From: DATCVA01 sp036567205
GTDB lineage: Bacteria; Pseudomonadota; Gammaproteobacteria; Burkholderiales; Burkholderiaceae_B
DNA length: 11,376 nucleotides
Assembly: GCA_036567205.1 (NCBI GenBank)
Contig: DATCVA010000099.1
Location: 1-11,376 of the forward strand
Reading direction: 5' to 3'
In this document: piece after piece, positions 1 through 7,677 of the stretch
Layout: each line of letters begins with the position of its first letter
How positions within the stretch are numbered: position 1 is the first letter of the stretch
Position numbers and translations under genes: made by a program
The notes under the pieces: model-generated
Told to the model about the DNA's origin: nothing
The model's input: only the letters and a program-made list of their open reading frames with translations
Database searches by the model: none

Positions 1-1127
1 AACTCACCTTCATGCGGGGTCAGGACGCACGGCCCCTGAATAGCCGCCAACAAGGCTTGCGGCGTATCGGCAAACGATGTAATCGCGTCCGCGTCAAGCA
101 CCACCCCGCGTGCGGTCGCCAGCGCTGCCAGAACATGCCCGCGTGTGGTTTCGTTTACGCCAGCGCCCGGCCCAACCACAATCGTGTTCTTGCGCTCATC
201 GGCAAGCAGTTGGGCAAAGCTGCCGTCGTCCGCCAATGGCTGAACCATGATGCTGGTCAAGGCGGCGGCATAAACCGGCCAGACAGACAACGGTGCGGCA
301 AGCGTCACCAGCCCGGCTCCTGCCCGAGCCGCCGAAAGCGCCGACAAACGGCTTGCCCCCGTCATAGCCAGTCCGCCCGCCACCACTACATGCCCGCGCT
401 GATACTTGTGACCCGAGGTCTCGGGCCATGGATAGGGTGCAAGCCAAAGTTCGGGATCGTTTTCGTATGTAAGCGGATTGATTTTTCTAAGCACCGAGTC
501 TGAAATACCAATATCGGCAAGCACTACCTCGCCACACAGCAGCCGCCCGGGTAAAAGCAAATGCCCAGGTTTCTTACGAAAAAACGTTACGGTCAAGTCG
601 GCTTCGGCGGCAAAGCCCAATACATCACCCGTCGTACCGTCGAGTCCGCTTGGTACGTCAATGGCGCAAACGGGAAGATCGCTGTGCTGGAGCAACTCAA
701 GCGTCTCGCGCGCCACTCCATCAACGGCTCGCGACAGCCCCGCTCCAAAGACAGCATCGATAACCAGCTCGGCTTCATTCAGAACGCCAGCGGAAAATCT
801 TTGGATCGGCCCTTCCCACAAAGCGGCATGAAAGGCCGCATCTGCGGCAAGCTTTTCCGGGCTTCCCAAAAGCGCCACCGTAATAGGCCATCCGCGCTGC
901 CACAGATGCCTTGCCGCAACAAAACCATCGCCCCCATTATTGCCCGGGCCGCACAGAATCACGGTTCTTCGCCGGGACCAGCGCCGGCATACCGCTTCGG
1001 CCACCGCAACGCCGGCGGCCTCCATCAAGGCCGTGCCGGAAACGCCACTAACTATGGCCGCTTTGTCCGCAGCCGACATTTCATCGGGAGTCAGTAGCAC
1101 ATGGCGGCTGTAGCCTATCGAAGGCAT
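1..1127 (-). CDS. nnr: Bifunctional NAD(P)H-hydrate epimerase / ADP-dependent dehydratase, 3' end missing
   Basis: This enzyme repairs NAD(P)H damaged by hydration. The N-terminal NnrE domain epimerises R- and S-NAD(P)HX, and the C-terminal NnrD domain dehydrates S-NAD(P)HX using ADP. It acts in the cytoplasm. My own minus-strand translation gives 375 residues with no stop before the window edge; the fused family is usually around 500 residues, so about the last quarter is missing. The NnrE part (about 1-208) shows LMEAAG at 34-39, the nucleotide loop GPGNNGGDG at 60-68, VIDAVFGAGL near 122-131 and AIDVPSGLDG at 155-164. The NnrD part begins around residue 225, with HKYQRGHVVVAGG at 240-252 and an LTPHEGE motif just before the edge. 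The ATG at 1125-1127 is preceded by AGGA 5 nt upstream, which overlaps the stop codon of the channel gene. The 7 bp gap implies co-transcription and probably translational coupling with that gene. Confidence 0.95.
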   Translation of the reverse strand, partial: MPSIGYSRHVLLTPDEMSAADKAAIVSGVSGTALMEAAGVAVAEAVCRRWSRRRTVILCGPGNNGGDGFVAARHLWQRGWPITVALLGSPEKLAADAAFHAALWEGPIQRFSAGVLNEAELVIDAVFGAGLSRAVDGVARETLELLQHSDLPVCAIDVPSGLDGTTGDVLGFAAEADLTVTFFRKKPGHLLLPGRLLCGEVVLADIGISDSVLRKINPLTYENDPELWLAPYPWPETSGHKYQRGHVVVAGGLAMTGASRLSALSAARAGAGLVTLAAPLSVWPVYAAALTSIMVQPLADDGSFAQLLADERKNTIVVGPGAGVNETTRGHVLAALATARGVVLDADAITSFADTPQALLAAIQGPCVLTPHEGE

Positions 1128-1134
1128 GGTAATC

Positions 1135-3510
1135 CTAAACGCCAACGGCGCCAGGCCCGGACTGGCTAAAGCGGAAAGGAAGCTCAACGCCTTTTTCATC
1201 TTGCGCAAAATGAACCACTGTTTGCGGATAAGGAAGTTCGATTCCGGCAGCATTGAAGTACTTCTTAACCAGACGGTTGTAGCCGCGCTGTACCGCCCAC
1301 TGCATACCCGGCATGGTCTTGATCAGCACCCGAATAGTAAAGCCCCGCTCATTCAATGAGGTTACTCCTGGAATGGATATACTTTCGAGCACCAGGCCAG
1401 CCAGCTCGGAATCCTGCATAAGCTCTTCAAACGCATTGTTCAGTTGCACAATGGCATCATCGACATTTGCACGGTGGGCAATAGTGTATTCACCATAATG
1501 ATACCCAAACTCGCGAGTGTGGTTCGAGACCGTCTCGATAGATGAAAAAGGAATCAAGTGGTAGCCGCCGTCCAGCGTACGAATGACGACCGACCGTATA
1601 GTAATTTTTTCCACCGTGCCAAATAATCCGCACACTTCTACAACGTCATTCTGATTCATGCCGTTTTCAAGTTGAATAAAAACCCCGGTAATAACGTCCT
1701 GAACGAGTTTTTGAGCGCCGAAACCAACGGCCAGACCGACTACGCCCGCTCCGGCGATAAGTGGTCCTATATCAATACCGATCTGCGACAAAATCACCAA
1801 AACAGTCATTGTGACAATCACGATAAGCGCGGCGTTGCGAAACAAGGAAAGCAGGGTCTTTTCTCGCTCGGTAGGCTTGCTTGAGCCCGAGACAACACTA
1901 AGCCGATGCTCAATTACACTGACCATAACAGTCCAGGCCAATACCGCCATCAACAAAACAACACTCACGCGAACGATAAGGCCCATCAGCGCCCGGCCGC
2001 TATCTGAATAAAGCCAGTGTGTCAGGTCGAATACGTGCCATGCGTCCAGCACAATCAGCGCGATAGCAAACAAAAGGAACAGACGTAATCCCTTGATTGC
2101 AGCCGGTACATAGGCATTTAGCCTTGCTTCAAGCATGGGCAGGCGGGTACGCAAATCGTCGGACAGCCGAATACGCTGCGACAGTAACGACGAAAGAATA
2201 CTCGCTAGCACGGCCCCCAAACCTGCGGCGCATACCGTTTGAAACGTAGCCTGCGCCATAAAGGGCAATGCGCCTTGCTGATCGATCTGGCTTACCACTA
2301 GCAGCACAGTAAAATAGGCGATCGCCAGCACATGCCAGACGCGGGCAAGGATACGTATCAGAGTCCCCAGAAAAACCGCAGAAGCCTTTTCCGCCCGGGC
2401 GGTCAGACGAGCTCGCAACACAGCTCGATTAGCCCAGATGACACCCACCGCGTACACGTACACGCCCAGCATAATGATAAGCCCAACGGCCTGTCCGACT
2501 GACGGCAGAAAAAGCGTCTTGATTAAAGGAGCAACGACAAGAAGCCCATAACCCGTCAGACTGACAAGACGCGCTATCCAGCGATCCCAATAGATGGCGA
2601 CATCGTTAGGCATATCCAGCAAACGCAAGTGCGCATAGTGGCGGGCAAATACGGCCCGGGACAAGGCTTTTGCAAGCTCGACAGCAACAAATGCGTTAAT
2701 AAACACAATGCCGAACGTGCCGTTCAACGCTTGCTCGGCTGATCCGAATACAACCACCGCATAACCAGCCAGCGCCGCCAACAAAGTCACCGCCACATCA
2801 ATCACCAGCGCCCCAATGACGCCGCCCCACTTTCGACCAACCTGCCGCGATATAAACCGCTCCCATAAAGGCGGTGATGCAAGCCGCCCCCCGGTTGATG
2901 GCGCTTGCGCACCATTTGCCAGCCAGAGGTCAATGCGATTGAAAAATCGCGTCGCCAACACCCGAAAGATAAAAAATGCCAGCAAGGTGGCCACCGCGAC
3001 AATGCAAAACCCCGTCAATACCGAAAGCCATTGCCCGGTCGTCATCCCATGTACGCCTTCTCCGTTAAGCAAGGCCTTCAGCATGCCGGCTGTCCGGGAA
3101 AAATCGCGACTAAGGCTTGCAATGAAAGCCTGGATACTACCTGCCATGTCTTGACGGCCCGCCTGATCGGAAGCGCGATTATGGTCCGCTTGCGATGCAG
3201 ACACATCTACGGCCGCTGTATCAGTTATCGTCAATGCGCCAGCGGCGCCCGAGTCCGCCCCTGCCCCCGGGCGGCTGGTGTCACTGAGCGCCAATGAGCG
3301 CAGTTGCCGGATCAATTCATCGCGTGTTTGCTCGTTCTCAAGCAAATCAGCCATGGCGCCGTAAGATGGCGCCGGCGCTTCTGGCTGCGCCAAGGGCTGC
3401 GAATGCACGGTAACAGCCGACAAGGCCACAATCAGGGTCAGAAAAAGAAAACCAAGAAAATACAACGCCCAACGCTGCACTGTGTGGTTGATACTTCTGT
3501 TGTTAATCAA
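1135..3510 (-). CDS. ybiO: YbiO-type MscS-family mechanosensitive channel
   Basis: This is a large inner-membrane mechanosensitive channel that would open on hypo-osmotic shock. The start I prefer is TTG at 3508-3510, giving 791 residues. A strong AAAGGAGG lies 6 nt upstream, whereas an in-frame TTG 13 codons earlier would place that Shine-Dalgarno inside the coding region. Residues about 13-37 form a signal-peptide-like hydrophobic stretch. Next comes a periplasmic segment whose motif around 50-72 (YGAMADLLEN, then DELIRQLRS) closely resembles the start of mature E. coli YbiO. Many hydrophobic helices follow between about 160 and 585. The MscS core is the Gly/Ala-rich pore helix at 585-612 (AGAGVVGLAVGFGAQ), followed by the beta domain (FIQLENGM, GTVEKITIRS, LIPFSS) to about 665 and the cytoplasmic alpha/beta domain to about 770. 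Its length is slightly above YbiO (about 740). It is the first gene of a unit with nnr. What I see is the MscS core and YbiO-like N-terminus; the conductance class is inferred. Confidence 0.93.
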   Translation of the reverse strand: MINNRSINHTVQRWALYFLGFLFLTLIVALSAVTVHSQPLAQPEAPAPSYGAMADLLENEQTRDELIRQLRSLALSDTSRPGAGADSGAAGALTITDTAAVDVSASQADHNRASDQAGRQDMAGSIQAFIASLSRDFSRTAGMLKALLNGEGVHGMTTGQWLSVLTGFCIVAVATLLAFFIFRVLATRFFNRIDLWLANGAQAPSTGGRLASPPLWERFISRQVGRKWGGVIGALVIDVAVTLLAALAGYAVVVFGSAEQALNGTFGIVFINAFVAVELAKALSRAVFARHYAHLRLLDMPNDVAIYWDRWIARLVSLTGYGLLVVAPLIKTLFLPSVGQAVGLIIMLGVYVYAVGVIWANRAVLRARLTARAEKASAVFLGTLIRILARVWHVLAIAYFTVLLVVSQIDQQGALPFMAQATFQTVCAAGLGAVLASILSSLLSQRIRLSDDLRTRLPMLEARLNAYVPAAIKGLRLFLLFAIALIVLDAWHVFDLTHWLYSDSGRALMGLIVRVSVVLLMAVLAWTVMVSVIEHRLSVVSGSSKPTEREKTLLSLFRNAALIVIVTMTVLVILSQIGIDIGPLIAGAGVVGLAVGFGAQKLVQDVITGVFIQLENGMNQNDVVEVCGLFGTVEKITIRSVVIRTLDGGYHLIPFSSIETVSNHTREFGYHYGEYTIAHRANVDDAIVQLNNAFEELMQDSELAGLVLESISIPGVTSLNERGFTIRVLIKTMPGMQWAVQRGYNRLVKKYFNAAGIELPYPQTVVHFAQDEKGVELPFRFSQSGPGAVGV

Positions 3511-3516
3511 AGCTCG

Positions 3517-3524
3517 CCTCCTTT
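3517..3524 (-). promoter_or_regulatory. Shine-Dalgarno deciding the TTG start of the channel gene
   Basis: The minus strand reads AAAGGAGG here, a near-perfect anti-16S match, 6 nt before the TTG at 3508-3510. No comparable site precedes the upstream in-frame TTG at 3547-3549, so the shorter 791-residue protein is favoured. The first residues after it (MINNRSINHTVQRW) also give a more typical signal-peptide N-region. Confidence 0.8.
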
Positions 3525-3549
3525 CTGGTGTTTCGAGCCGGGATGCCAA

Positions 3550-3578
3550 AAATAAGCGGCCAGCGGCCGCCTAAATAG
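3550..3578 (-). terminator. Terminator-like hairpin upstream of the channel gene
   Basis: Read on the minus strand, a perfect 6-bp GC stem with a 3-nt loop (GCGGCC-GCT-GGCCGC, plus-strand 3556-3570) is followed directly by TTATTTTT. This is the form of a short Rho-independent terminator. It points towards the channel gene and lies about 45 bp before its start codon, with no minus-strand gene upstream to terminate. It could stop leftward transcription from the ABC region, attenuate the channel leader, or be accidental. The stem is short, and the same bases form a 7-bp tandem repeat (AGCGGCC twice, 3555-3568) and an 8-bp palindrome. Confidence 0.4.
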
Positions 3579-3601
3579 GATACACCAGAGGCAGAGGCCA
3601 A
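3572..3601 (-). promoter_or_regulatory. Weak candidate sigma-70 promoter for the channel gene
   Basis: On the minus strand TTGGCC (3596-3601) and TATTTA (3572-3577) are separated by 18 nt, matching the consensus boxes at 4 of 6 and 3 of 6 positions. The predicted start would fall inside the hairpin at 3556-3570, which would weaken the attenuator reading. The match is poor and could be chance. Confidence 0.2.
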
Positions 3602-3673
3602 GATCGCTCAAACGCTGCCGAAAGAACACTCCGTAACGATTAATGATCGGTAGAAATGTGGGCGAAGCACCCA

Positions 3674-3702
3674 TTAAGGACAACTACGCGTTATGGTATT
3701 GT
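3674..3702 (+). promoter_or_regulatory. Weak candidate sigma-70 promoter for the ABC exporter
   Basis: TTAAGG (3674-3679) and TATTGT (3697-3702) are 17 nt apart, matching consensus at 3 of 6 and 4 of 6 positions. A transcript starting near 3709 would have a leader of about 35 nt before the ATG at 3744. That geometry is sensible and would exclude the upstream ATG at 3693. The boxes themselves are weak. Confidence 0.2.
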
Positions 3703-3743
3703 GCTGTGCAGCCCTTTCAACAGTTCTTCGTACGACATGCACC

Positions 3744-4667
3744 ATGCCCATAATCTCGGTCTCCGATCTATCCAAGTCCTATGCGTCAGGCTTCGAGGCG
3801 CTTAGAAATATAAACCTTAATATTTCACAAGGCGAAATATTTGCGCTGCTGGGTCCAAACGGCGCGGGGAAGACGACTCTGATCAGCATTATTTGCGGAC
3901 TGGTCAACCCAAGCAGCGGCACCGTTACGGTAGATGACCATGACATCATTTCCGACTACCGTGCCGCGCGCTCAAAAATCGGGCTGGTTCCTCAAGAGCT
4001 GACAACTGACGCCTTTGAGACAGTCTGGGACACCGTCAGTTTCAGCCGCGGATTATTCGGCAAGCGCGCCAATCCGGCACATATAGAAAAAACGCTTAAA
4101 GAGCTTGCCCTTTGGGAAAAGAAAGACAATAAACTCATGACGCTCTCTGGCGGTATGAAGCGACGCGTGCTAATCGCCAAAGCCTTGTCGCATGAACCGC
4201 AAATACTGTTTCTTGACGAGCCCACCGCCGGCGTAGATGTCTCGCTGCGAAAAGAAATGTGGCAAGTGGTGCGGGCGCTGCGCGACACAGGCGTCACTAT
4301 TATATTAACGACACACTACATTGAAGAAGCCGAGGAAATGGCCGATCGCATCGGCGTTATCAGCCATGGCGAAATTATACTGGTCGAGGACAAGCTGGAG
4401 CTGATGCGCAAGCTCGGCAAAAAGCAATTGATACTTCAACTACAGGATACGCTTGAACATATACCCAGCCCGCTGGCTCCATATCAGCTGACACTGTCAG
4501 AGGACGGAAGCCAGCTAACTTATACCTACGACACCAAAGGCGACCAGACCAATATCACGGCTTTGCTGAAAGACTTGAATGAAACGGGCATTAACTTCGC
4601 CGACCTTCAAACCACGCAAAGCTCACTGGAAGACATATTTGTAGACCTGGTCGGAGAACGGCAATGA
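3744..4667 (+). CDS. yadG: ABC-2 exporter ATPase, YadG-like
   Basis: This is the ATP-hydrolysing subunit of an ABC-2 type exporter, working on the cytoplasmic face of the inner membrane with the permease encoded next. With the start at ATG 3744 it is 307 residues, close to the roughly 308 of E. coli YadG. All nucleotide-binding motifs are intact: Walker A GPNGAGKTT at 37-45, Q-loop Gln84 in GLVPQE, signature LSGGMKRR at 134-141, Walker B ILFLDEP at 154-160 and H-loop His191. The C-terminal 90 residues are a variable tail ending in SLEDIFVDLV. An in-frame ATG at 3693 would add 17 residues (MVLCCAALS...) that do not look like the family, and AAGGA is 12 nt before it. The chosen ATG has no obvious Shine-Dalgarno, so the start is less certain than the identity. 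The stop overlaps the permease start (ATGA). The substrate cannot be read from the sequence. Confidence 0.92.
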   Translation: MPIISVSDLSKSYASGFEALRNINLNISQGEIFALLGPNGAGKTTLISIICGLVNPSSGTVTVDDHDIISDYRAARSKIGLVPQELTTDAFETVWDTVSFSRGLFGKRANPAHIEKTLKELALWEKKDNKLMTLSGGMKRRVLIAKALSHEPQILFLDEPTAGVDVSLRKEMWQVVRALRDTGVTIILTTHYIEEAEEMADRIGVISHGEIILVEDKLELMRKLGKKQLILQLQDTLEHIPSPLAPYQLTLSEDGSQLTYTYDTKGDQTNITALLKDLNETGINFADLQTTQSSLEDIFVDLVGERQ

Positions 4668-5425
4668 ACCTGCAGGCAATCCGTGCAATATATCTGTTCG
4701 AAATGGCTCGGACCTGGCGCACGCTGTCCCAGAGCATTATTGCGCCGGTCATCTCGACCTCGTTGTATTTTGTGGTTTTCGGCGCAGCAATCGGACATCG
4801 TATTACCGAAATTGACGGCGTCAGTTACGGCGCTTTCATTGTTCCGGGTTTGATTATGCTGTCGCTGTTAACGCAAAGCATCTCGAATGCCTCGTTCGGC
4901 ATTTATTTCCCAAAATTTACCGGCACCATATACGAGCTTTTATCGGCCCCCGTGTCTTACCTTGAAATTACCATAAGCTATGTGGGCGCAGCCGCAACCA
5001 AGTCGCTGATTCTGGGAGCCATTATCCTCGCCACAGCCGGTTTTTTCGTTCCACTGCGCATTGACCACCCGGCATGGATGCTGCTATTTTTGATACTGAC
5101 CGCTGTCACGTTCAGTTTATTCGGTTTCATCATCGGCATTTGGGCCGACGGCTTTGAAAAGCTGCAGTTGGTGCCCCTATTAATCGTTACGCCTTTAACG
5201 TTTCTGGGCGGCAGCTTCTATTCCATCAACATGCTTCCGCCATTTTGGCAAAAAGTAACGCTATTCAATCCTGTCGTCTATTTAATCAGTGGTTTTCGCT
5301 GGAGCTTTTACGGCATTGCCGACGTCAGTGTCGGGATAAGCCTGGCCATGACTCTGTTTTTTCTGTTCCTGTGCCTGGCCACCGTGGCATGGATCTTCAA
5401 GACTGGTTACCGCTTAAAAACATAG
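4664..5425 (+). CDS. yadH: ABC-2 exporter permease, YadH-like
   Basis: This is the membrane subunit partnering the ATPase encoded just upstream. It has 253 residues, the usual size for ABC-2 permeases of this type (YadH is about 256). Six hydrophobic segments are visible at roughly 22-43, 56-78, 108-130, 138-160, 168-186 and 222-245. Family motifs are present: FIVPGLIM at 58-65, ELLSAPVS at 91-98, TPLTFLGGSFYS at 176-187 with LPPFW after it, and NPVVYLISGFRWSF at 202-215. Translation starts within the ATPase stop (ATGA, 4664-4667), with GGAG 7 nt upstream, so the two subunits are translationally coupled. The exported substrate is unknown; relatives include both YadH and NodJ-type transporters. 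The fusA start codon is 59 bp downstream with no terminator that I can see, so read-through into fusA is possible. Confidence 0.92.
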   Translation: MNLQAIRAIYLFEMARTWRTLSQSIIAPVISTSLYFVVFGAAIGHRITEIDGVSYGAFIVPGLIMLSLLTQSISNASFGIYFPKFTGTIYELLSAPVSYLEITISYVGAAATKSLILGAIILATAGFFVPLRIDHPAWMLLFLILTAVTFSLFGFIIGIWADGFEKLQLVPLLIVTPLTFLGGSFYSINMLPPFWQKVTLFNPVVYLISGFRWSFYGIADVSVGISLAMTLFFLFLCLATVAWIFKTGYRLKT

Positions 5426-5471
5426 TCGGAAAAAGCGTGGCGGGTGTAGACTAGTACCAGACTTTCCCCCT

Positions 5472-5476
5472 GGAGG
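5472..5476 (+). promoter_or_regulatory. Shine-Dalgarno for the GTG start of fusA
   Basis: GGAGG lies 8 nt before GTG at 5485-5487 and supports GTG as the true start. The product then begins TRKTPIEHYRNIGISAHID after the initiator Met, exactly as EF-G proteins do. No in-frame ATG is available before the G1 loop. Confidence 0.8.
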
Positions 5477-5484
5477 GAATTGCT

Positions 5485-7605
5485 GTGACTCGTAAAACAC
5501 CCATTGAACATTACCGCAATATCGGCATCAGCGCGCATATCGATGCGGGTAAGACAACGACCACCGAACGTATTCTTTTCTATTCCGGCGTCAGTCACAA
5601 AATGGGTGAGGTCCACGAAGGCATGGCCACAATGGACTGGATGGAGCAAGAACAAGAGCGCGGCATCACCATTACCTCGGCCGCGACCACCTGCTTCTGG
5701 AAAGGCATGGGGGGCAACTATCCGGCTCACCATATCAATATTATCGACACCCCCGGACACGTCGACTTCACCATTGAGGTCGAGCGCTCAATGCGAGTGC
5801 TCGATGGCGCATGCATGGTGTATGACGCCGTAGGCGGAGTGCAACCGCAATCTGAAACCGTCTGGCGCCAAGCCAATAAATATCATGTTCCCCGGCTCGC
5901 CTTTGTCAATAAAATGGATCGCGTCGGAGCTGATTTTTTCCGTGTCCATGAACAAATTCGCGAACGCCTGGCCGGCAACCCCGTGCCGGTGCAAATTCCC
6001 GTGGGAAGCGAAGACAATTTTCATGGTGTTGTCGACCTGGTCAAAATGAAAGCCATCATGTGGGACGACAATTCGCAAGGCGTCAAATTCGACTACATCG
6101 AGATCCCCGCCCACTTAAAAGAACAGGCCAGCGAATGGCGCGGACGCATGATCGAGCTTGCTGTCGAAGCGGACGAAGCGCTTATCCAAAAGTATCTCGA
6201 TGGCATCGAACTTAGCGAAAGCGAGCTCAAAAAAGCTTTGCGCCAACGTACTATTGCAGGAGAAATCGTACCGTTGCTATGCGGCAGCGCGTTTAAAAAT
6301 CGCGGAGTACAAGCCTTGCTTGATGCGATCATCGATTACCTTCCGGCACCAACCGACATTCCTCCCGTTAAAGGCCTGGATGAACGCGAACAGCCGGTAG
6401 AGCGGCGCCCCAGCGATGATGAGCGCTTCTCGGCCCTGGCCTTCAAGATCATGAGCGATCCGTTTGTCGGGCACCTAACCTTCTTCCGCGTTTACTCAGG
6501 CGTCATAAGCTCTGGCAACACAATCTACAACCCTGTCAAGGGTAAAAAAGAACGTATTGGCCGCCTGCTTCAAATGCACGCCAACCATAGACAAGAAATC
6601 AACGAAGTGTATGCGGGCGATATTGCCGCGGCGGTGGGGCTAAAAGACGTCACGACGGGCGACACGCTGTCAGACCCCGCTCATATCATCACGCTCGAAC
6701 GCATGGTGTTTCCCGAACCGGTTATTGCACAGGCGGTCGAGCCCAAGACCAAAGCGGATCAAGAGAAAATGGGGTTGGCGCTTGCGCGGCTGGCCGAAGA
6801 AGACCCCTCGTTCAAGGTCGCTACCGATGAAGAGTCCGGGCAAACCATTATTGCCGGAATGGGCGAATTACATCTGGAAATACTGGTTGAACGCATGCGT
6901 CGTGAGTTTGGCGTCGAGGCCAATGTTGGCAAACCCCAGGTGGCCTTTCGGGAAACCATACGCAAAACCTGTGAGTCCAGCGAAGGCAAGTTTATTAAGC
7001 AATCCGGCGGACGAGGGCAATATGGCCATGTAGTACTGAAAATCGAACCGCTTCCTCCCGGGTCAGGCTTCCAGTTTGTCGACGCGGTCAAAGGCGGCAC
7101 TGTGCCACGCGAGTTCATTCCCGCTGTGGAAAAAGGGGTGGCCGAAACACTGAATGGCGGCGTACTTGCAGGCTATCCGGTGGTGGACGTTAAGGTAACC
7201 CTGTTCTTCGGATCGTCGCATGAAGTGGACTCGAATGAACACGCGTACCGGATGGCGGCCTCGATTGCTTTCAAAGAAGGTTGTCGCAAAGCCAGTCCTG
7301 TATTGCTTGAACCCATGATGGCGGTCGAGGTTGAAACACCAGAAGAGAAAATGGGCGATGTCATCGGCGATTTATCGTCGCGACGCGGCACCATTCAAGG
7401 CATGGCAGACATTCCCGGCGGATCAGGCAAGGCGATCCAGGCCGAAGTACCACTTATCGAAATGTTCGGCTATGCCACGACGCTACGTTCATTAACCCAG
7501 GGACGAGCCACCTACACCATGGAATTTCGGCACTACACCGAAACGCCGGCAACCCTCGCGGACGCTGTCATACAGTCCCATCGAGGCAGCAGTGTTAAAG
7601 CGTAG
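5485..7605 (+). CDS. fusA: Elongation factor G, stand-alone copy
   Basis: This is the ribosomal translocase GTPase, which moves tRNA and mRNA after peptide transfer and, with RRF, helps recycle ribosomes in the cytoplasm. It is full length at 706 residues. GTPase motifs are intact: G1 AHIDAGKT at 17-24, G2 RGIT at 59-62, G3 DTPGH at 88-92 including the catalytic His92, G4 NKMD at 142-145 and G5 GSA at 267-269. Domain IV carries GGRGQYGH at 508-515 and the tip loop SSHEVDSNE at 577-585, where most EF-Gs that I know have a Tyr before the His. Domain V holds EMFGYATTLRSLTQGRATYTM-type sequence (quoted here only in part of its length), and a short SHRGSSVKA tail ends the protein. It starts with GTG behind a good Shine-Dalgarno. 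Its neighbours are an ABC exporter and a diguanylate cyclase, not rpsL, rpsG and tuf, so it is probably a second EF-G (fusA2-like). That paralogue status is inference. Confidence 0.96.
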   Translation: MTRKTPIEHYRNIGISAHIDAGKTTTTERILFYSGVSHKMGEVHEGMATMDWMEQEQERGITITSAATTCFWKGMGGNYPAHHINIIDTPGHVDFTIEVERSMRVLDGACMVYDAVGGVQPQSETVWRQANKYHVPRLAFVNKMDRVGADFFRVHEQIRERLAGNPVPVQIPVGSEDNFHGVVDLVKMKAIMWDDNSQGVKFDYIEIPAHLKEQASEWRGRMIELAVEADEALIQKYLDGIELSESELKKALRQRTIAGEIVPLLCGSAFKNRGVQALLDAIIDYLPAPTDIPPVKGLDEREQPVERRPSDDERFSALAFKIMSDPFVGHLTFFRVYSGVISSGNTIYNPVKGKKERIGRLLQMHANHRQEINEVYAGDIAAAVGLKDVTTGDTLSDPAHIITLERMVFPEPVIAQAVEPKTKADQEKMGLALARLAEEDPSFKVATDEESGQTIIAGMGELHLEILVERMRREFGVEANVGKPQVAFRETIRKTCESSEGKFIKQSGGRGQYGHVVLKIEPLPPGSGFQFVDAVKGGTVPREFIPAVEKGVAETLNGGVLAGYPVVDVKVTLFFGSSHEVDSNEHAYRMAASIAFKEGCRKASPVLLEPMMAVEVETPEEKMGDVIGDLSSRRGTIQGMADIPGGSGKAIQAEVPLIEMFGYATTLRSLTQGRATYTMEFRHYTETPATLADAVIQSHRGSSVKA

Positions 7606-7677
7606 TAGTGTGGCTGCATTGCAGGAAATACCTTAAACGTCAGACCGGGGCGGCGTATTCCAGATCGCAGCAATGAT

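Noticed and set aside
12..1097. Several plus-strand open frames of 117-178 codons across the left end
   Set aside because: They are Arg/Ser/Pro-rich shadows of the minus-strand nnr gene, which carries clear NnrE and NnrD motifs through the whole stretch.
3547..3549. TTG start giving an 804-residue channel
   Set aside because: A near-perfect Shine-Dalgarno would then be inside the coding sequence, precisely placed for the TTG at 3508-3510.
3656..3673. Possible hairpin around GTGGGCGAAGCACCC
   Set aside because: The arms do not pair without a bulge, and no T-run follows.
3693..3743. Upstream ATG start for the ABC ATPase adding 17 residues
   Set aside because: The extension (MVLCCAALSTVLRTTCT) does not resemble the family N-terminus. 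The ATG at 3744 gives a protein matching YadG in length. It is not excluded, because neither start has a well-placed Shine-Dalgarno.
5426..5484. Terminator or strong promoter between yadH and fusA
   Set aside because: No GC stem with a T-run and no convincing promoter boxes are visible in the 59 bp; only the fusA Shine-Dalgarno is clear.
7606..7677. Bidirectional terminator between the convergent fusA and cyclase genes
   Set aside because: One would be expected here, but I find only short dyads (CATTGC with GCAATG) far apart and no T-run. I therefore did not annotate one.
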